Positions 18,464 to 25,913 of a DNA stretch of 25,913 bases are shown here, in pieces. Under the pieces are notes generated by a model, which made no database searches, had not been told where the DNA came from, and worked only from the letters and a program-made list of their open reading frames with translations. Origin of the DNA: a virus. The stretch lies in IMG/VR virus record IMGVR_UViG_3300013126_000211, positions 1 through 25,913 of that record, one strand, 5' to 3'. Made by a program: the position numbers and the translations under genes. Position 1 is the first letter of the stretch, and the number at the start of each line of letters is the position of its first letter.

Positions 18464-19279
18464 ATGACACCAACATCGAGAGAACAACTCAAACAGTATT
18501 GCCTAAGAAGACTTGGGTATCCTGTCATAGAGATCAATATAGACGATGCTCAGATAGAGGATCGTATAGATGATGCTTTGCAGTTTTTTGCAGAGTACCA
18601 TTTCGATGGTGTCGAAAGATGTTATCTCAAGAAGCAAATAACCCAAGACGACATAGATAACCGTTATATTGACTTATTGGAACCAACTGTAGCGGATCCT
18701 GCCAATGGTATAGAAGCCGCACCCGCTTTGGATCCTGATGGTAAGTCGATCATAACGGTTATTCGTTGTTTTCAATTATTTGATACTCTAGGTGGAACGG
18801 GTATGTTTGATGCTCGCTACCAGATTGCGCTCAACGATTTATATGGTTTGAGAACCAACACCTACAGTAATTCTCTGATTGGTTACAACTACACTCGTTC
18901 TCATATGCAGTTGTTGCAGGACATGCTTACTCCAGAAAAAGCAATAACATTCAGCAGAGTAACCAATAGAATATATGTCGATATGGATTGGACTACACAC
19001 GCAACCATAGGAAACTATATGATGTTCGAAGCATATAGAGTTCTTGATCCAGAGACATATGGTGAAATATACAATGATCGTTTGTTGAAACTCTATACTA
19101 CTGCCAAGATAAAGGAACAATGGGGAGCAAATCTGTCCAAGTTCTCTGGCATATCTTTGGCAGGCGGAATCACTTTGAATGGACAGGAAATATATTCAGA
19201 TGCTAGACAGGAAATAGAAAAATTAGAGAACGAAGTCCAGAGTAAGTACGAAGCACCACCAAACTTCTTCGTTGGATAA
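18464..19279 (+). CDS. 13: Neck protein gp13
   Basis: A 271-aa member of the T4 gp13 family (T4 309 aa). gp13 forms part of the neck that joins the DNA-filled head to the tail, with gp14 and the tail terminator gp15. The N-terminus shows the family hallmark: TSREQLKQYCLRRLGYPVIE, then INIDDAQIEDRIDDALQFFA and EYHFDGVERCY (residues ~3-55). Later segments include MFDARYQIALNDLY and RIYVDMDW. gp14 follows after 3 nt, exactly as in T4. The start at 18464 is fixed by a GAGGAG ribosome binding site and a late promoter just upstream. Confidence is high from both sequence pattern and position. Confidence 0.92.
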   Translation: MTPTSREQLKQYCLRRLGYPVIEINIDDAQIEDRIDDALQFFAEYHFDGVERCYLKKQITQDDIDNRYIDLLEPTVADPANGIEAAPALDPDGKSIITVIRCFQLFDTLGGTGMFDARYQIALNDLYGLRTNTYSNSLIGYNYTRSHMQLLQDMLTPEKAITFSRVTNRIYVDMDWTTHATIGNYMMFEAYRVLDPETYGEIYNDRLLKLYTTAKIKEQWGANLSKFSGISLAGGITLNGQEIYSDARQEIEKLENEVQSKYEAPPNFFVG

Positions 19280-19282
19280 TAA

Positions 19283-19975
19283 ATGGCAACAAATCCTTAT
19301 TTCAACAATACCAAGTATAAACCATCTCAGGATCTAATGGAAGATCTAATGATCGAATCTATAAAGACCAAGGGATTGGATGTATACTATCTACCGAGAA
19401 GATATGCAAATAAAGACATAGTTTTTGGAGAAGATCCTATGTCTTATTTTGATATTTCCTTTCCTATTGAAATGTATCTGGACACATTCAACGGATTTCA
19501 AGGTGAAAGAGAAATAGTATCTAAGTTTGGTATAGAGATACAGGACAATATGACTCTTACAGTTGCCAAGAAAAGATTTGAACAAGAAGCAGCAAAACTT
19601 CCAGCAATGAGTGATCGTCCGATTGATATAGATGCTCCTGCGATGGGAGATCTCATATACTTTCCACTATCCAAAGGTTTGTTTGAAATCAAGTATGTGG
19701 ACAATAAACAAGTGTTCTTTCAAGGTGGAAAATTGTACACATATAAACTCGAATGCGAACTCTTCAAGTATTCTATGGAAGAACTGAATACAGGAAACAG
19801 CGACATAGATGTAATCGAAGACAACATAGTTGGTACTGGTGATTCGGATGGTGATGGAACACCAGACTTCATAAAGGATATCAAGGGTGTCGATGATTCC
19901 ACTGATCTGCAACTAGAGGGATTGGATATCATAGATTTCACAGAAGTAGATCCTTTTTCCGAGGGTAACTACTGA
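19283..19975 (+). CDS. 14: Neck protein gp14
   Basis: A 230-aa member of the T4 gp14 family (T4 256 aa), which with gp13 completes the neck after DNA packaging. The start NPYFNNTKYKPSQDLMEDLM, the following ESIKTKGLDVYYLPRRY, and the later GDLIYFPLSKGLFEI and LYTYKLECELFKYS segments are characteristic. The C-terminus is acidic and contains DSDGDGTPD at residues 187-195, a loop with the spacing of calcium-binding DxDGDGxxD motifs. I do not know this to be a usual gp14 feature. It follows gp13 by 3 nt, and its TGA shares a base with the gp15 ATG. Confidence 0.92.
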   Translation: MATNPYFNNTKYKPSQDLMEDLMIESIKTKGLDVYYLPRRYANKDIVFGEDPMSYFDISFPIEMYLDTFNGFQGEREIVSKFGIEIQDNMTLTVAKKRFEQEAAKLPAMSDRPIDIDAPAMGDLIYFPLSKGLFEIKYVDNKQVFFQGGKLYTYKLECELFKYSMEELNTGNSDIDVIEDNIVGTGDSDGDGTPDFIKDIKGVDDSTDLQLEGLDIIDFTEVDPFSEGNY

Positions 19976-20649
19976 TGTTTACAAATTTCTATCATGGACT
20001 TATAAGAAAAACTGTAATTTCCTTTGGAACACTGTTCAACAATCTGTACATAAACAGAACCGATGGACAGGGAAGAAATCAAAAGATAAAGGTTCCTTTG
20101 GTCTATTCTCCCAAGGAAAAGTTTATGCAAAAACTTTCACAAAGTTTTGCAGATCTAGAAAATCAAGCCACACAGATAACTCTACCCAGAATGTCTTTCT
20201 CGATATCAAACATGCAGTATGATCCAGAGAGAAAAAAGAACAGCATTCAGAAAAGATATAAGGAAACTGTGACTACCAGCGGTGACATGGAGTTTTCATA
20301 CCATCACTGCAATGTTCCTTACAATCTAGAATTTACCTTGTCTTCTTATGTCCGAAACATGGACGATGGACTACAGATCGTCGAGCAGATACTTCCTTAC
20401 TTCACTCCAGAATTCACGGTCACGATAAAGCCAGGTGTTCTTGGTGATTCTTATGAAAAACTCGATATACCTATAGTGCTTACTTCGGTCACTACCGAGG
20501 AAAAGGCAGAGGGATCTTTATTGACCGAATCTACTAGATTCATAACATGGGATATGGTTTTTGCTGCAAAAATGATGATCTATGGACCGGTCAAGACATC
20601 ACCCCTTATTCAGAACATCGACGCAAACATATTCAGGTTGGAGGATTAA
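19975..20649 (+). CDS. 15: Tail sheath stabiliser/tail completion protein gp15
   Basis: A 224-aa homologue of T4 gp15 (272 aa), which forms the ring that caps the tail tube and sheath and provides the docking site for the neck. The N-terminal FYHGLIRKTVISFGTLFNNL, then KVPLVYSPKEKFMQKL, and the middle QIVEQILPYFTPEFTVTIKP are close in pattern to T4 gp15 (VPITYASKEHFMMKL, QIVEQILPYFQPHF). It is about 50 residues shorter than T4 gp15, lacking the proline-rich T4 tail. It overlaps gp14 by one base and the next small gene by one base (TAATG). Confidence 0.9.
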   Translation: MFTNFYHGLIRKTVISFGTLFNNLYINRTDGQGRNQKIKVPLVYSPKEKFMQKLSQSFADLENQATQITLPRMSFSISNMQYDPERKKNSIQKRYKETVTTSGDMEFSYHHCNVPYNLEFTLSSYVRNMDDGLQIVEQILPYFTPEFTVTIKPGVLGDSYEKLDIPIVLTSVTTEEKAEGSLLTESTRFITWDMVFAAKMMIYGPVKTSPLIQNIDANIFRLED

Positions 20650-20909
20650 TGGCGCACAAATGGTCACATATCAACATAGCACCAGTAGTCTACGACAAGG
20701 ACACCAATAGCGATTATATCTTGAACACCAACGGAGACAGGACAGTTCTGAACGATCAATACAACGAAATAGCATCGACCGATGAGTATACAGCAAAGGT
20801 TGAGATAGAAGAATATCCATATTGGGAATTCACTAGTCAGGATCCAGGTCCACAATATACGCTACCTTCAAAGAAGTCTGTGTTCGAGTTGTATATAAAT
20901 CTACAATAA
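20649..20909 (+). CDS. Hypothetical 86-aa protein
   Basis: The start is at 20649, overlapping the gp15 stop as TAATG, with a good GGAGG-like ribosome binding site a few bases upstream (20640-20644). The same frame is open upstream to 20547, but that stretch lies within gp15. The protein begins MAHKWSHINIAPVVYDKDT, is acidic and aromatic-rich (EEYPYWEF, then QDPGPQYTLPSKKS), and has no membrane segment or signal peptide. The G+C of its DNA (25/60 at 20701-20760) matches the structural genes rather than the AT-rich genes that follow. I do not recognise it. It may be a small virion or tail-completion accessory protein given its coupling to gp15. Confidence 0.6.
   Translation: MAHKWSHINIAPVVYDKDTNSDYILNTNGDRTVLNDQYNEIASTDEYTAKVEIEEYPYWEFTSQDPGPQYTLPSKKSVFELYINLQ
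20894..20901 (+). promoter_or_regulatory. Weak candidate late promoter (TATAAATC)
   Basis: A one-mismatch version of TATAAATA, 20 nt upstream of the 639-aa gene at 20922, which also has an AAAGGA ribosome binding site. The motif overlaps the last codons of the 86-aa gene, so it could be coding coincidence. The placement would give the inserted gene pair its own late promoter. Confidence 0.3.
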
Positions 20910-20921
20910 AAGGATTAAAAG

Positions 20922-22841
20922 ATGAGATATAGAAGAGTAGGTAGTTTGTTTAAAAGAAACATCAATGTTTCCGAAGAAATAGGTCAAAATAAAAGAATAG
21001 TCATACCAAATCCAGTTACTTATACCGAAGCGGAAATAGCAGAGGAAAAGAAAAAATTAGATAGATTCTCCATATCTTCTGGTTCTGCCGTAATCCCAGT
21101 TGAGCCAGAAATAATATTAAATAAGATGAGTTATTTTTCAGATGATGGTTCTAAAATAGCATATTATACAAAAGGATCATCTGGTAAAAATATAACAATA
21201 TACTCTTTCAATTCTTCTACTTTAGTAAAAACATTTATTACACAGATATCAGTAAATTCTATACCATTCGAGTGTAGAACCACCGAAAAGTGTTTTGTGT
21301 CTAATGATGGTAAATATGTTTTATTGTCTGTTCCTTCAGTTAGTTCTTTATATTTTTACAGCACAGAAACTGGTTTTTTGATACAAACAATAACAGATGA
21401 TCAGACTAATTTTGGATCTATTATAGCGGTAGATTGTGATTTTAAAAGTATGGTAGTATCTACTTCTGATTTAAAAAGAGATCCTTTAATTACCGATACC
21501 AGATCTGTAGGTAATTCTGTATCGAGCATAATATGTGTATATAAAAGAAACTATAATAGTTCTGCTACACAAAAATTTATCAAAATACATAGTAGAACCG
21601 CATATGCTCCAATAATAGACAATTCTAGTAATGTATTACCATATCCATTTCCTTATGCTCTTGGATATGCTTTAGAAGTAATAGAACCTAATGTTTATTA
21701 TTTCCAAGGAGTTCATAGAACATCTGATATATGTTGCAAAGGAAATGTTTTTTCTTTAAGTTGTCTAGGGTTGAAAAACGATCAGTTAAATTATAAATGT
21801 AGATTTTGGAATTACGACTCTCCTAGATATTATTCACTAAGATCTTCTTTAACATCTTCTCAAGATAATTATTATTTAAAATTTAGTAAAGACTATGTGC
21901 CTGGAAGTGGTTTTTTAAGTAATATAAAAAATGATAGTTTTTATAATAACCAAACATATAAAAGCGTCAATAATATATCTTGCAAAATATTTAAAGTAAT
22001 AAATTCTATAGAGAACAAAGATAAAATAGACGGATCTGCATATTCTTCTTCTCCTATACCTCCAAATATGTTCATATCAGATATAGAAAATACTTCTAAT
22101 GTTTTTGATGATAATCTAAACAAAAAACACGAAATATACGCTTTGTATAATTACAGTTTATTTGATAATTTGTATAAATCTTTTGATAATTATGAAACAA
22201 TTTTTGATATTAGATCTGAGGAAATTGTTCACAGTAAAAATATATTAAATGATAATTATTGTTATTATATTACCGTTGTGATGACGAATGATATTAAAAA
22301 TATTAGAATACATCGTTATCCTATACACAGTTCAGATAATTTAAATATTTTTAATTATATTGATTATGTTTATAATGGTTTGGACTATGATATTTCTCCT
22401 AATGATCCATCAATCGGTTTGGTTAAAATTATTTTTAAATCTTCTGATAGAAATAATTTAGAAAATTGTTTTCTTTCTAACGATGATGTTAATAATATAT
22501 CTGGATATTCATTAAATATAGTAGGATATAATAAACCATTTTTAAGCAATCCGAGTTTGTGTTCGAATTGTGAATTTGATTTTGAATCAAATATCATGGA
22601 TGAAACTTTGCACAATTGTTTTGTGTCTAATCATTATATGTTTTTAAATTTTAATACAAAAACTATTATATTTAAAATAGAAAACGATGTATGTAAATCT
22701 TTAAAGTTTGTGACAGAAATAGACACTCTGAAAGAGTATACTTTTAATTATAATGAAAATGGTGAATTTTTTGGTAAATTGAATAAAATATATAAATTCA
22801 ATAGACAAACTAACGAAATAATAGAGAAAGTTAATTTATAA
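20922..22841 (+). CDS. Unrecognised 639-aa protein with beta-propeller-like repeats, AT-rich insertion gene 1
   Basis: No family is recognised. Residues 1-65 form a charged, helix-prone N-terminus (MRYRRVGSLFKRN, then EAEIAEEKKKLDR). After that come repeated beta-strand units with a turn: FSDDGSKIAYY at 72-82, FVSNDGKYVLLSV at 125-137, then VDCDFKSMVVSTS near 170-183. The ~45-55 residue spacing suits blades of a beta-propeller. The protein is rich in Asn, Ser, Tyr and Ile, with no signal peptide or membrane helix. Its DNA is markedly poorer in G+C than the neighbours (10/60 at 22321-22380; 15/60 at 21781-21840), suggesting separate acquisition. It shares one base with the start of the hydrolase gene (TAATG), so the two are likely co-expressed. 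A binding or structural partner of the hydrolase is a reasonable guess. Confidence 0.6.
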   Translation: MRYRRVGSLFKRNINVSEEIGQNKRIVIPNPVTYTEAEIAEEKKKLDRFSISSGSAVIPVEPEIILNKMSYFSDDGSKIAYYTKGSSGKNITIYSFNSSTLVKTFITQISVNSIPFECRTTEKCFVSNDGKYVLLSVPSVSSLYFYSTETGFLIQTITDDQTNFGSIIAVDCDFKSMVVSTSDLKRDPLITDTRSVGNSVSSIICVYKRNYNSSATQKFIKIHSRTAYAPIIDNSSNVLPYPFPYALGYALEVIEPNVYYFQGVHRTSDICCKGNVFSLSCLGLKNDQLNYKCRFWNYDSPRYYSLRSSLTSSQDNYYLKFSKDYVPGSGFLSNIKNDSFYNNQTYKSVNNISCKIFKVINSIENKDKIDGSAYSSSPIPPNMFISDIENTSNVFDDNLNKKHEIYALYNYSLFDNLYKSFDNYETIFDIRSEEIVHSKNILNDNYCYYITVVMTNDIKNIRIHRYPIHSSDNLNIFNYIDYVYNGLDYDISPNDPSIGLVKIIFKSSDRNNLENCFLSNDDVNNISGYSLNIVGYNKPFLSNPSLCSNCEFDFESNIMDETLHNCFVSNHYMFLNFNTKTIIFKIENDVCKSLKFVTEIDTLKEYTFNYNENGEFFGKLNKIYKFNRQTNEIIEKVNL

Positions 22842-24925
22842 TGCCTATTTTTAATACTCCATCTACTGGAATATACTCTACAGATCAACAAAGTGTAGGA
22901 ATATCTCCATTTATTTTTTCCGATAGTTTGAGCACTAGGGATGATATTTTTTTCTGCTCAGATCTTTCTTTTTTAAATTTTATCAGAATAAGGGCTGGTT
23001 TGTCTATTATAAATGATGTTTCATTAAATGAATATTCTTTATTGGTTTTTGTATGCGATGATGTAATTGATACAAATTTTGTCAATATATATTCTATTAA
23101 AACATTAAATTTAAATATAGTATCTAATTACTTAAATGCTAAAATAAATTCTAGTATGCCTAATCACGAAACTATGTGTGACACGATTTCTTATGATGAA
23201 GTTTTATCTTTGTGTAAAGAATATAAAATAATATTCAGAATAACTAATAATATTTCAAAAGATAAAGATATATTGAGTTTAAAAAATGGAGACATTTTAA
23301 ATAATTTTAAATTAATTTTAGACGGTTTGGACAGAGGACCTTATAGTGTAAAATTAGAACATATTGATATTTTAAGTCCTTTAGAATTTAATGATACTGA
23401 GCGTTTGAATGTATATACAAATACTCTGAGTATTTTTGGTTATGAAGGTATCAGAACTTTTTATCCAGAAGAAATATTGAATAGCAATAATCTTATGCCC
23501 ATGATCTGCATACAGCATGGTGTAGCACATGAACACCAAGGATATGACATATATGCATCTAAACTAGCATCTTATGGATATTTTGTTTGTATGTTACAAC
23601 AAGAAACATATGCTGGAAATTCTACAAAATTTGGAAATTATCATATTTTAGGAAAACTTAGACATTTAAAAAATAATATTAGTAAAATAAATTCAGGAAA
23701 GTTTAATAATAAAATTAATTTTAATAAAATAACATTAATTGGTCATAGTCAGGGTGGAGACAAAGTGTATAGTGCTTGCACAGAAGTTGGTATAGATCCT
23801 GACTCTGGAATAGATATAAACGATATAATGTGTCTTGTTTTGATAAATCCAGCAATTGCGTTTGAATTTTCTTTGGCTGGATTCAGAACATCAGCAGCAA
23901 CTCCAGAATCAACTTTTAGATTTGCCGCAGATGTTCCTTTACTTTGCCTTGCATCTGATCGTGACGATGCAGTTAAAAATATAACTTATGATTTTTTTGC
24001 TAACTATGGAATGGATGATAATTTTCGAAATAAAAATTACAAAAGAATAATTTCTTTTAGAAATACTCTACATGGAGGACCTATATTAGATTTTTCTTAT
24101 TTAAATTACATAGATGCCACTTTCGATCAAAATTTTGACAATAGAACTTATTATACTAAAAATTCCAAAGCAAATTCTATAAATTATGCAGCATCTTATG
24201 TTTTATATTTTTTAAGTATGTGCTTAAAACAAAAAATAAACTCATCGTCTATCATTACAAGCAATTTTAATATTGTTGAGAATGAAAATAAAATTAAACA
24301 ATGCATTTATACAATAGATCACGAAAAATCTTCAAATATACACACAATAATAGATGAATATAACAATTTAAGCCCAGATTTGACACACAGTGGATTGGAT
24401 TTTTTATTCCAGGCAACCGATGCACGAGATGTGTATCAGTCTTTTGATAATTTTGATGGTATTTTTACTAGAAGATCAAATGAAAACAGTGGAGGTATCC
24501 GTTTATCCTATACTGGTGATAGTTTTATTAGATATGATTCTGAATATGATTTTACAAACTGTAGATACTTAGAAATATATTCAGCACAAGTGCTGGATTA
24601 TAGCGGCACATATAATGATTTTTCTACAGATAAGAATTTTTGTTTACAGATTGTAGACGGCAGGGGTAATGAAGTATTGATGAGTAGCAAATTATACAAC
24701 AATGGTATACCAGTTCATATGAACGACACTCAGAATCACACAATTACTAAAAATCCTTTTAGTGTTACATGTCCTATTCCAATACGATTTAATATGCAAC
24801 ACATACAGCAAATAAATCCAGAGTTAGATCTGTCGGATATAAGAAGTATAATATTAAAATTTGGTCCTTCTTTTGGATCATCTACTGGTAGGATAGCAAT
24901 TTACAGAATACAAACAATCAATTGA
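22841..24925 (+). CDS. Alpha/beta serine hydrolase (esterase/cutinase/PAF-acetylhydrolase-like) with C-terminal beta-sandwich
   Basis: A 694-aa protein with a clear alpha/beta hydrolase core at about residues 200-420. The oxyanion-loop motif is QHGVAHEHQGYD (225-236), and LASYGYFVCML follows. The nucleophile elbow is GHSQGG with Ser303. The acid is probably one of Asp373/375/376 (ASDRDD), and the base is His411 (NTLHGGP). Order and spacing fit cutinase/PAF-acetylhydrolase/dienelactone-hydrolase relatives that cut esters. Residues ~490-694 resemble the galactose-binding-like beta-sandwich seen at the end of some bacterial hydrolases (FCLQIVDGRGNEVLMSSK, PELDLSDIRSIILKFG). Residues 1-195 are unrecognised. 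No signal peptide is visible, so delivery may be as a virion part or by lysis. The DNA is strongly AT-rich, like the upstream gene. Substrate is unknown: O-acetylated or ester-linked surface polymers, lipids and polyesters are all possible. Confidence 0.78.
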   Translation: MPIFNTPSTGIYSTDQQSVGISPFIFSDSLSTRDDIFFCSDLSFLNFIRIRAGLSIINDVSLNEYSLLVFVCDDVIDTNFVNIYSIKTLNLNIVSNYLNAKINSSMPNHETMCDTISYDEVLSLCKEYKIIFRITNNISKDKDILSLKNGDILNNFKLILDGLDRGPYSVKLEHIDILSPLEFNDTERLNVYTNTLSIFGYEGIRTFYPEEILNSNNLMPMICIQHGVAHEHQGYDIYASKLASYGYFVCMLQQETYAGNSTKFGNYHILGKLRHLKNNISKINSGKFNNKINFNKITLIGHSQGGDKVYSACTEVGIDPDSGIDINDIMCLVLINPAIAFEFSLAGFRTSAATPESTFRFAADVPLLCLASDRDDAVKNITYDFFANYGMDDNFRNKNYKRIISFRNTLHGGPILDFSYLNYIDATFDQNFDNRTYYTKNSKANSINYAASYVLYFLSMCLKQKINSSSIITSNFNIVENENKIKQCIYTIDHEKSSNIHTIIDEYNNLSPDLTHSGLDFLFQATDARDVYQSFDNFDGIFTRRSNENSGGIRLSYTGDSFIRYDSEYDFTNCRYLEIYSAQVLDYSGTYNDFSTDKNFCLQIVDGRGNEVLMSSKLYNNGIPVHMNDTQNHTITKNPFSVTCPIPIRFNMQHIQQINPELDLSDIRSIILKFGPSFGSSTGRIAIYRIQTIN

Positions 24926-24934
24926 GAAATATTT

Positions 24935-25384
24935 ATGAGCGATAATATATACGATAAAATGGAAAAAATATTTGATTTAGAAGTACCTACAATACCAACA
25001 TCGGTTGGTGATATTCTTCCAGTAAAGGAAGTGACTGTAGACAAGGAAGATGTGGACAAAGATTATACCACCGTCAGAGAAAATCTGAAGGATATAGTCA
25101 AGAGAGGAACCGAAGCGATAGACGGCATCATGTTGGTGGCTTCTGAATCACAGTCACCAAGAGCATACGAAGTCGTTGCTACCTTGATCAAGAGTGTTGC
25201 GGATGCAAATAAAGATCTGCTGTCTCTCCACAAGCAAATCAAGGAAATAAAGAGAACTGAAGTAGACAATTCCTCCACTACCATAACAAACAACTCTTTG
25301 TTTGTTGGCAGCACATCCGAACTACAGAAACTAATAAAAGGTAAGATGAAGGAAATAGACGAAACGAAGATCGTAGATGAGTAA
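24935..25384 (+). CDS. 16: Terminase small subunit gp16
   Basis: A 149-aa member of the T4 gp16 family (T4 164 aa), the small terminase subunit that recognises DNA and stimulates the gp17 motor and nuclease. The central helices (ENLKDIVKRGTEAIDGIMLV, then SQSPRAYEVVATLIKSVAD) and the C-terminal ITNNSLFVGSTSELQKLI segment are typical of the family. The start has no obvious strong ribosome binding site, and only 9 nt separate it from the hydrolase stop. The first ~20 codons are still AT-rich, and G+C rises after about 25000 (28/60 at 25081-25140). The right edge of the foreign-looking segment may therefore fall inside the 5' end of this gene. It overlaps gp17 by 8 nt. Confidence 0.88.
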   Translation: MSDNIYDKMEKIFDLEVPTIPTSVGDILPVKEVTVDKEDVDKDYTTVRENLKDIVKRGTEAIDGIMLVASESQSPRAYEVVATLIKSVADANKDLLSLHKQIKEIKRTEVDNSSTTITNNSLFVGSTSELQKLIKGKMKEIDETKIVDE

Positions 25385-25913
25385 CAGTTATCTCGGAAAC
25401 GAAAATCTAAAAGCCGCTGGTGTTAAAGTTTCTTGGACACCAGAGCAGATCGAAGAGTATGTAAAATGCTCTCAGGATCCTGTCTACTTCATTAGAAAAT
25501 ACATCAAGATCATCAACCTAGACAAAGGTCTGGTGAACTTTGATATGTACAAATTCCAAGAAGATATGGTGACGAAGATACACAACAACCGCTTCACCAT
25601 AGCCAAGTTACCTCGTCAATCTGGAAAATCGACCACAGTTGTTTCTTATATTCTTCATTACATTCTGTTCAATCCAGAAGTAAATGTGGCAATATTGGCA
25701 CACAAGCAGGAAATTGCTCGTGAACTATTAGGTAAACTGAAAGTAGCATATGAATATCTGCCAAAATGGCTACAGCAGGGTATTCTGGAATGGAATAAAG
25801 GTTCTATTGTCCTTGAAAACAAATCAAAGGTAAAAGCATCAGCAACCTCATCTAGTGCCATCCGTGGTGGTTCTTTCAACCTGATCTTTTTGGACGAGTT
25901 TGCGTATGTCCCT
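25377..25913 (+). CDS. 17: Terminase large subunit gp17, N-terminal part (cut by window end)
   Basis: The first 179 codons of the packaging motor ATPase/nuclease (T4 gp17 610 aa). The start ATG at 25377 overlaps the end of gp16 by 8 nt and gives MSNSYLGNENLKAAGVKVSW. Walker A is RQSGKS at residues 80-85 (T4 has RQLGKT). A helix with HYILFNPEVNVAILAHKQE follows. Walker B with the catalytic Glu is LIFLDEFAYVP at 169-179, parallel to T4 IYIDECAFIP. Walker A lies at ~80 rather than ~160 in T4, so the N-terminal extension is shorter. The nuclease domain lies beyond the window. The identification is firm. Confidence 0.95.
   Translation, partial: MSNSYLGNENLKAAGVKVSWTPEQIEEYVKCSQDPVYFIRKYIKIINLDKGLVNFDMYKFQEDMVTKIHNNRFTIAKLPRQSGKSTTVVSYILHYILFNPEVNVAILAHKQEIARELLGKLKVAYEYLPKWLQQGILEWNKGSIVLENKSKVKASATSSSAIRGGSFNLIFLDEFAYVP

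Noticed and set aside
20547-20648. Upstream start at 20547 for the 86-aa gene
   Set aside because: That extension lies within gp15 in another frame. The ATG at 20649 has a good ribosome binding site and the usual TAATG coupling.
24928-24935. CATAAATA on the minus strand before gp16
   Set aside because: It would drive antisense transcription into the hydrolase gene, and no minus-strand gene was found.

Overview
The window is a contiguous stretch of the late structural region of a T4-like myophage. All supported genes lie on the + strand and are tightly packed, with several ATGA or TAATG start/stop overlaps, and no gap exceeds about 45 nt. The gene order follows the classic T4 virion cluster: gp6 (3' part only), gp7, gp8, then fibre/baseplate genes where T4 has genes 9-12 and wac, then gp13, gp14, gp15, gp16, gp17 (5' part only). 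The large DUF4815-type proteins and repeat-built fibre resemble marine T4-like phages (cyanophage or Pelagibacter-phage style) more than enterobacterial T4. The host cannot be read from this window: there are no tRNAs, photosynthesis genes or other host-derived metabolic genes.

Layout. (1) 2-5621: baseplate wedge proteins gp6, gp7 and gp8. gp7 is rearranged relative to T4, and gp8 is nearly three times the T4 length because of a large AT-rich internal expansion. (2) 5634-18051: two DUF4815-related virion proteins (664 and 1919 aa), a 70-aa coiled-coil protein and a 1479-aa repeat-rich fibre. These probably form the baseplate periphery and host-recognition apparatus. (3) 18062-18418: a small protein of unknown role. 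(4) 18426-18459: a short regulatory element where a perfect T4-type late promoter (TATAAATA) sits in the loop of an 11-bp inverted repeat whose right arm contains the gp13 ribosome binding site. (5) 18464-20649: neck and tail-completion proteins gp13, gp14 and gp15, then an 86-aa orphan. (6) 20922-24925: a two-gene, very AT-rich insertion between gp15 and gp16, encoding a predicted beta-propeller-like protein and an alpha/beta serine hydrolase with a C-terminal beta-sandwich. (7) 24935 to the end: small and large terminase subunits.

How the genes work together: gp6-gp8 build the baseplate wedge, the fibre block decorates it for adsorption, gp13-gp15 close the neck and tail, and gp16-gp17 package DNA. 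The most notable items are the inserted hydrolase/propeller pair (a candidate virion-borne or secreted esterase module) and the nested promoter/hairpin upstream of gp13, which matches the timing logic known for some T4 genes. Functional calls come from recognising conserved motifs by eye; no database search was run.
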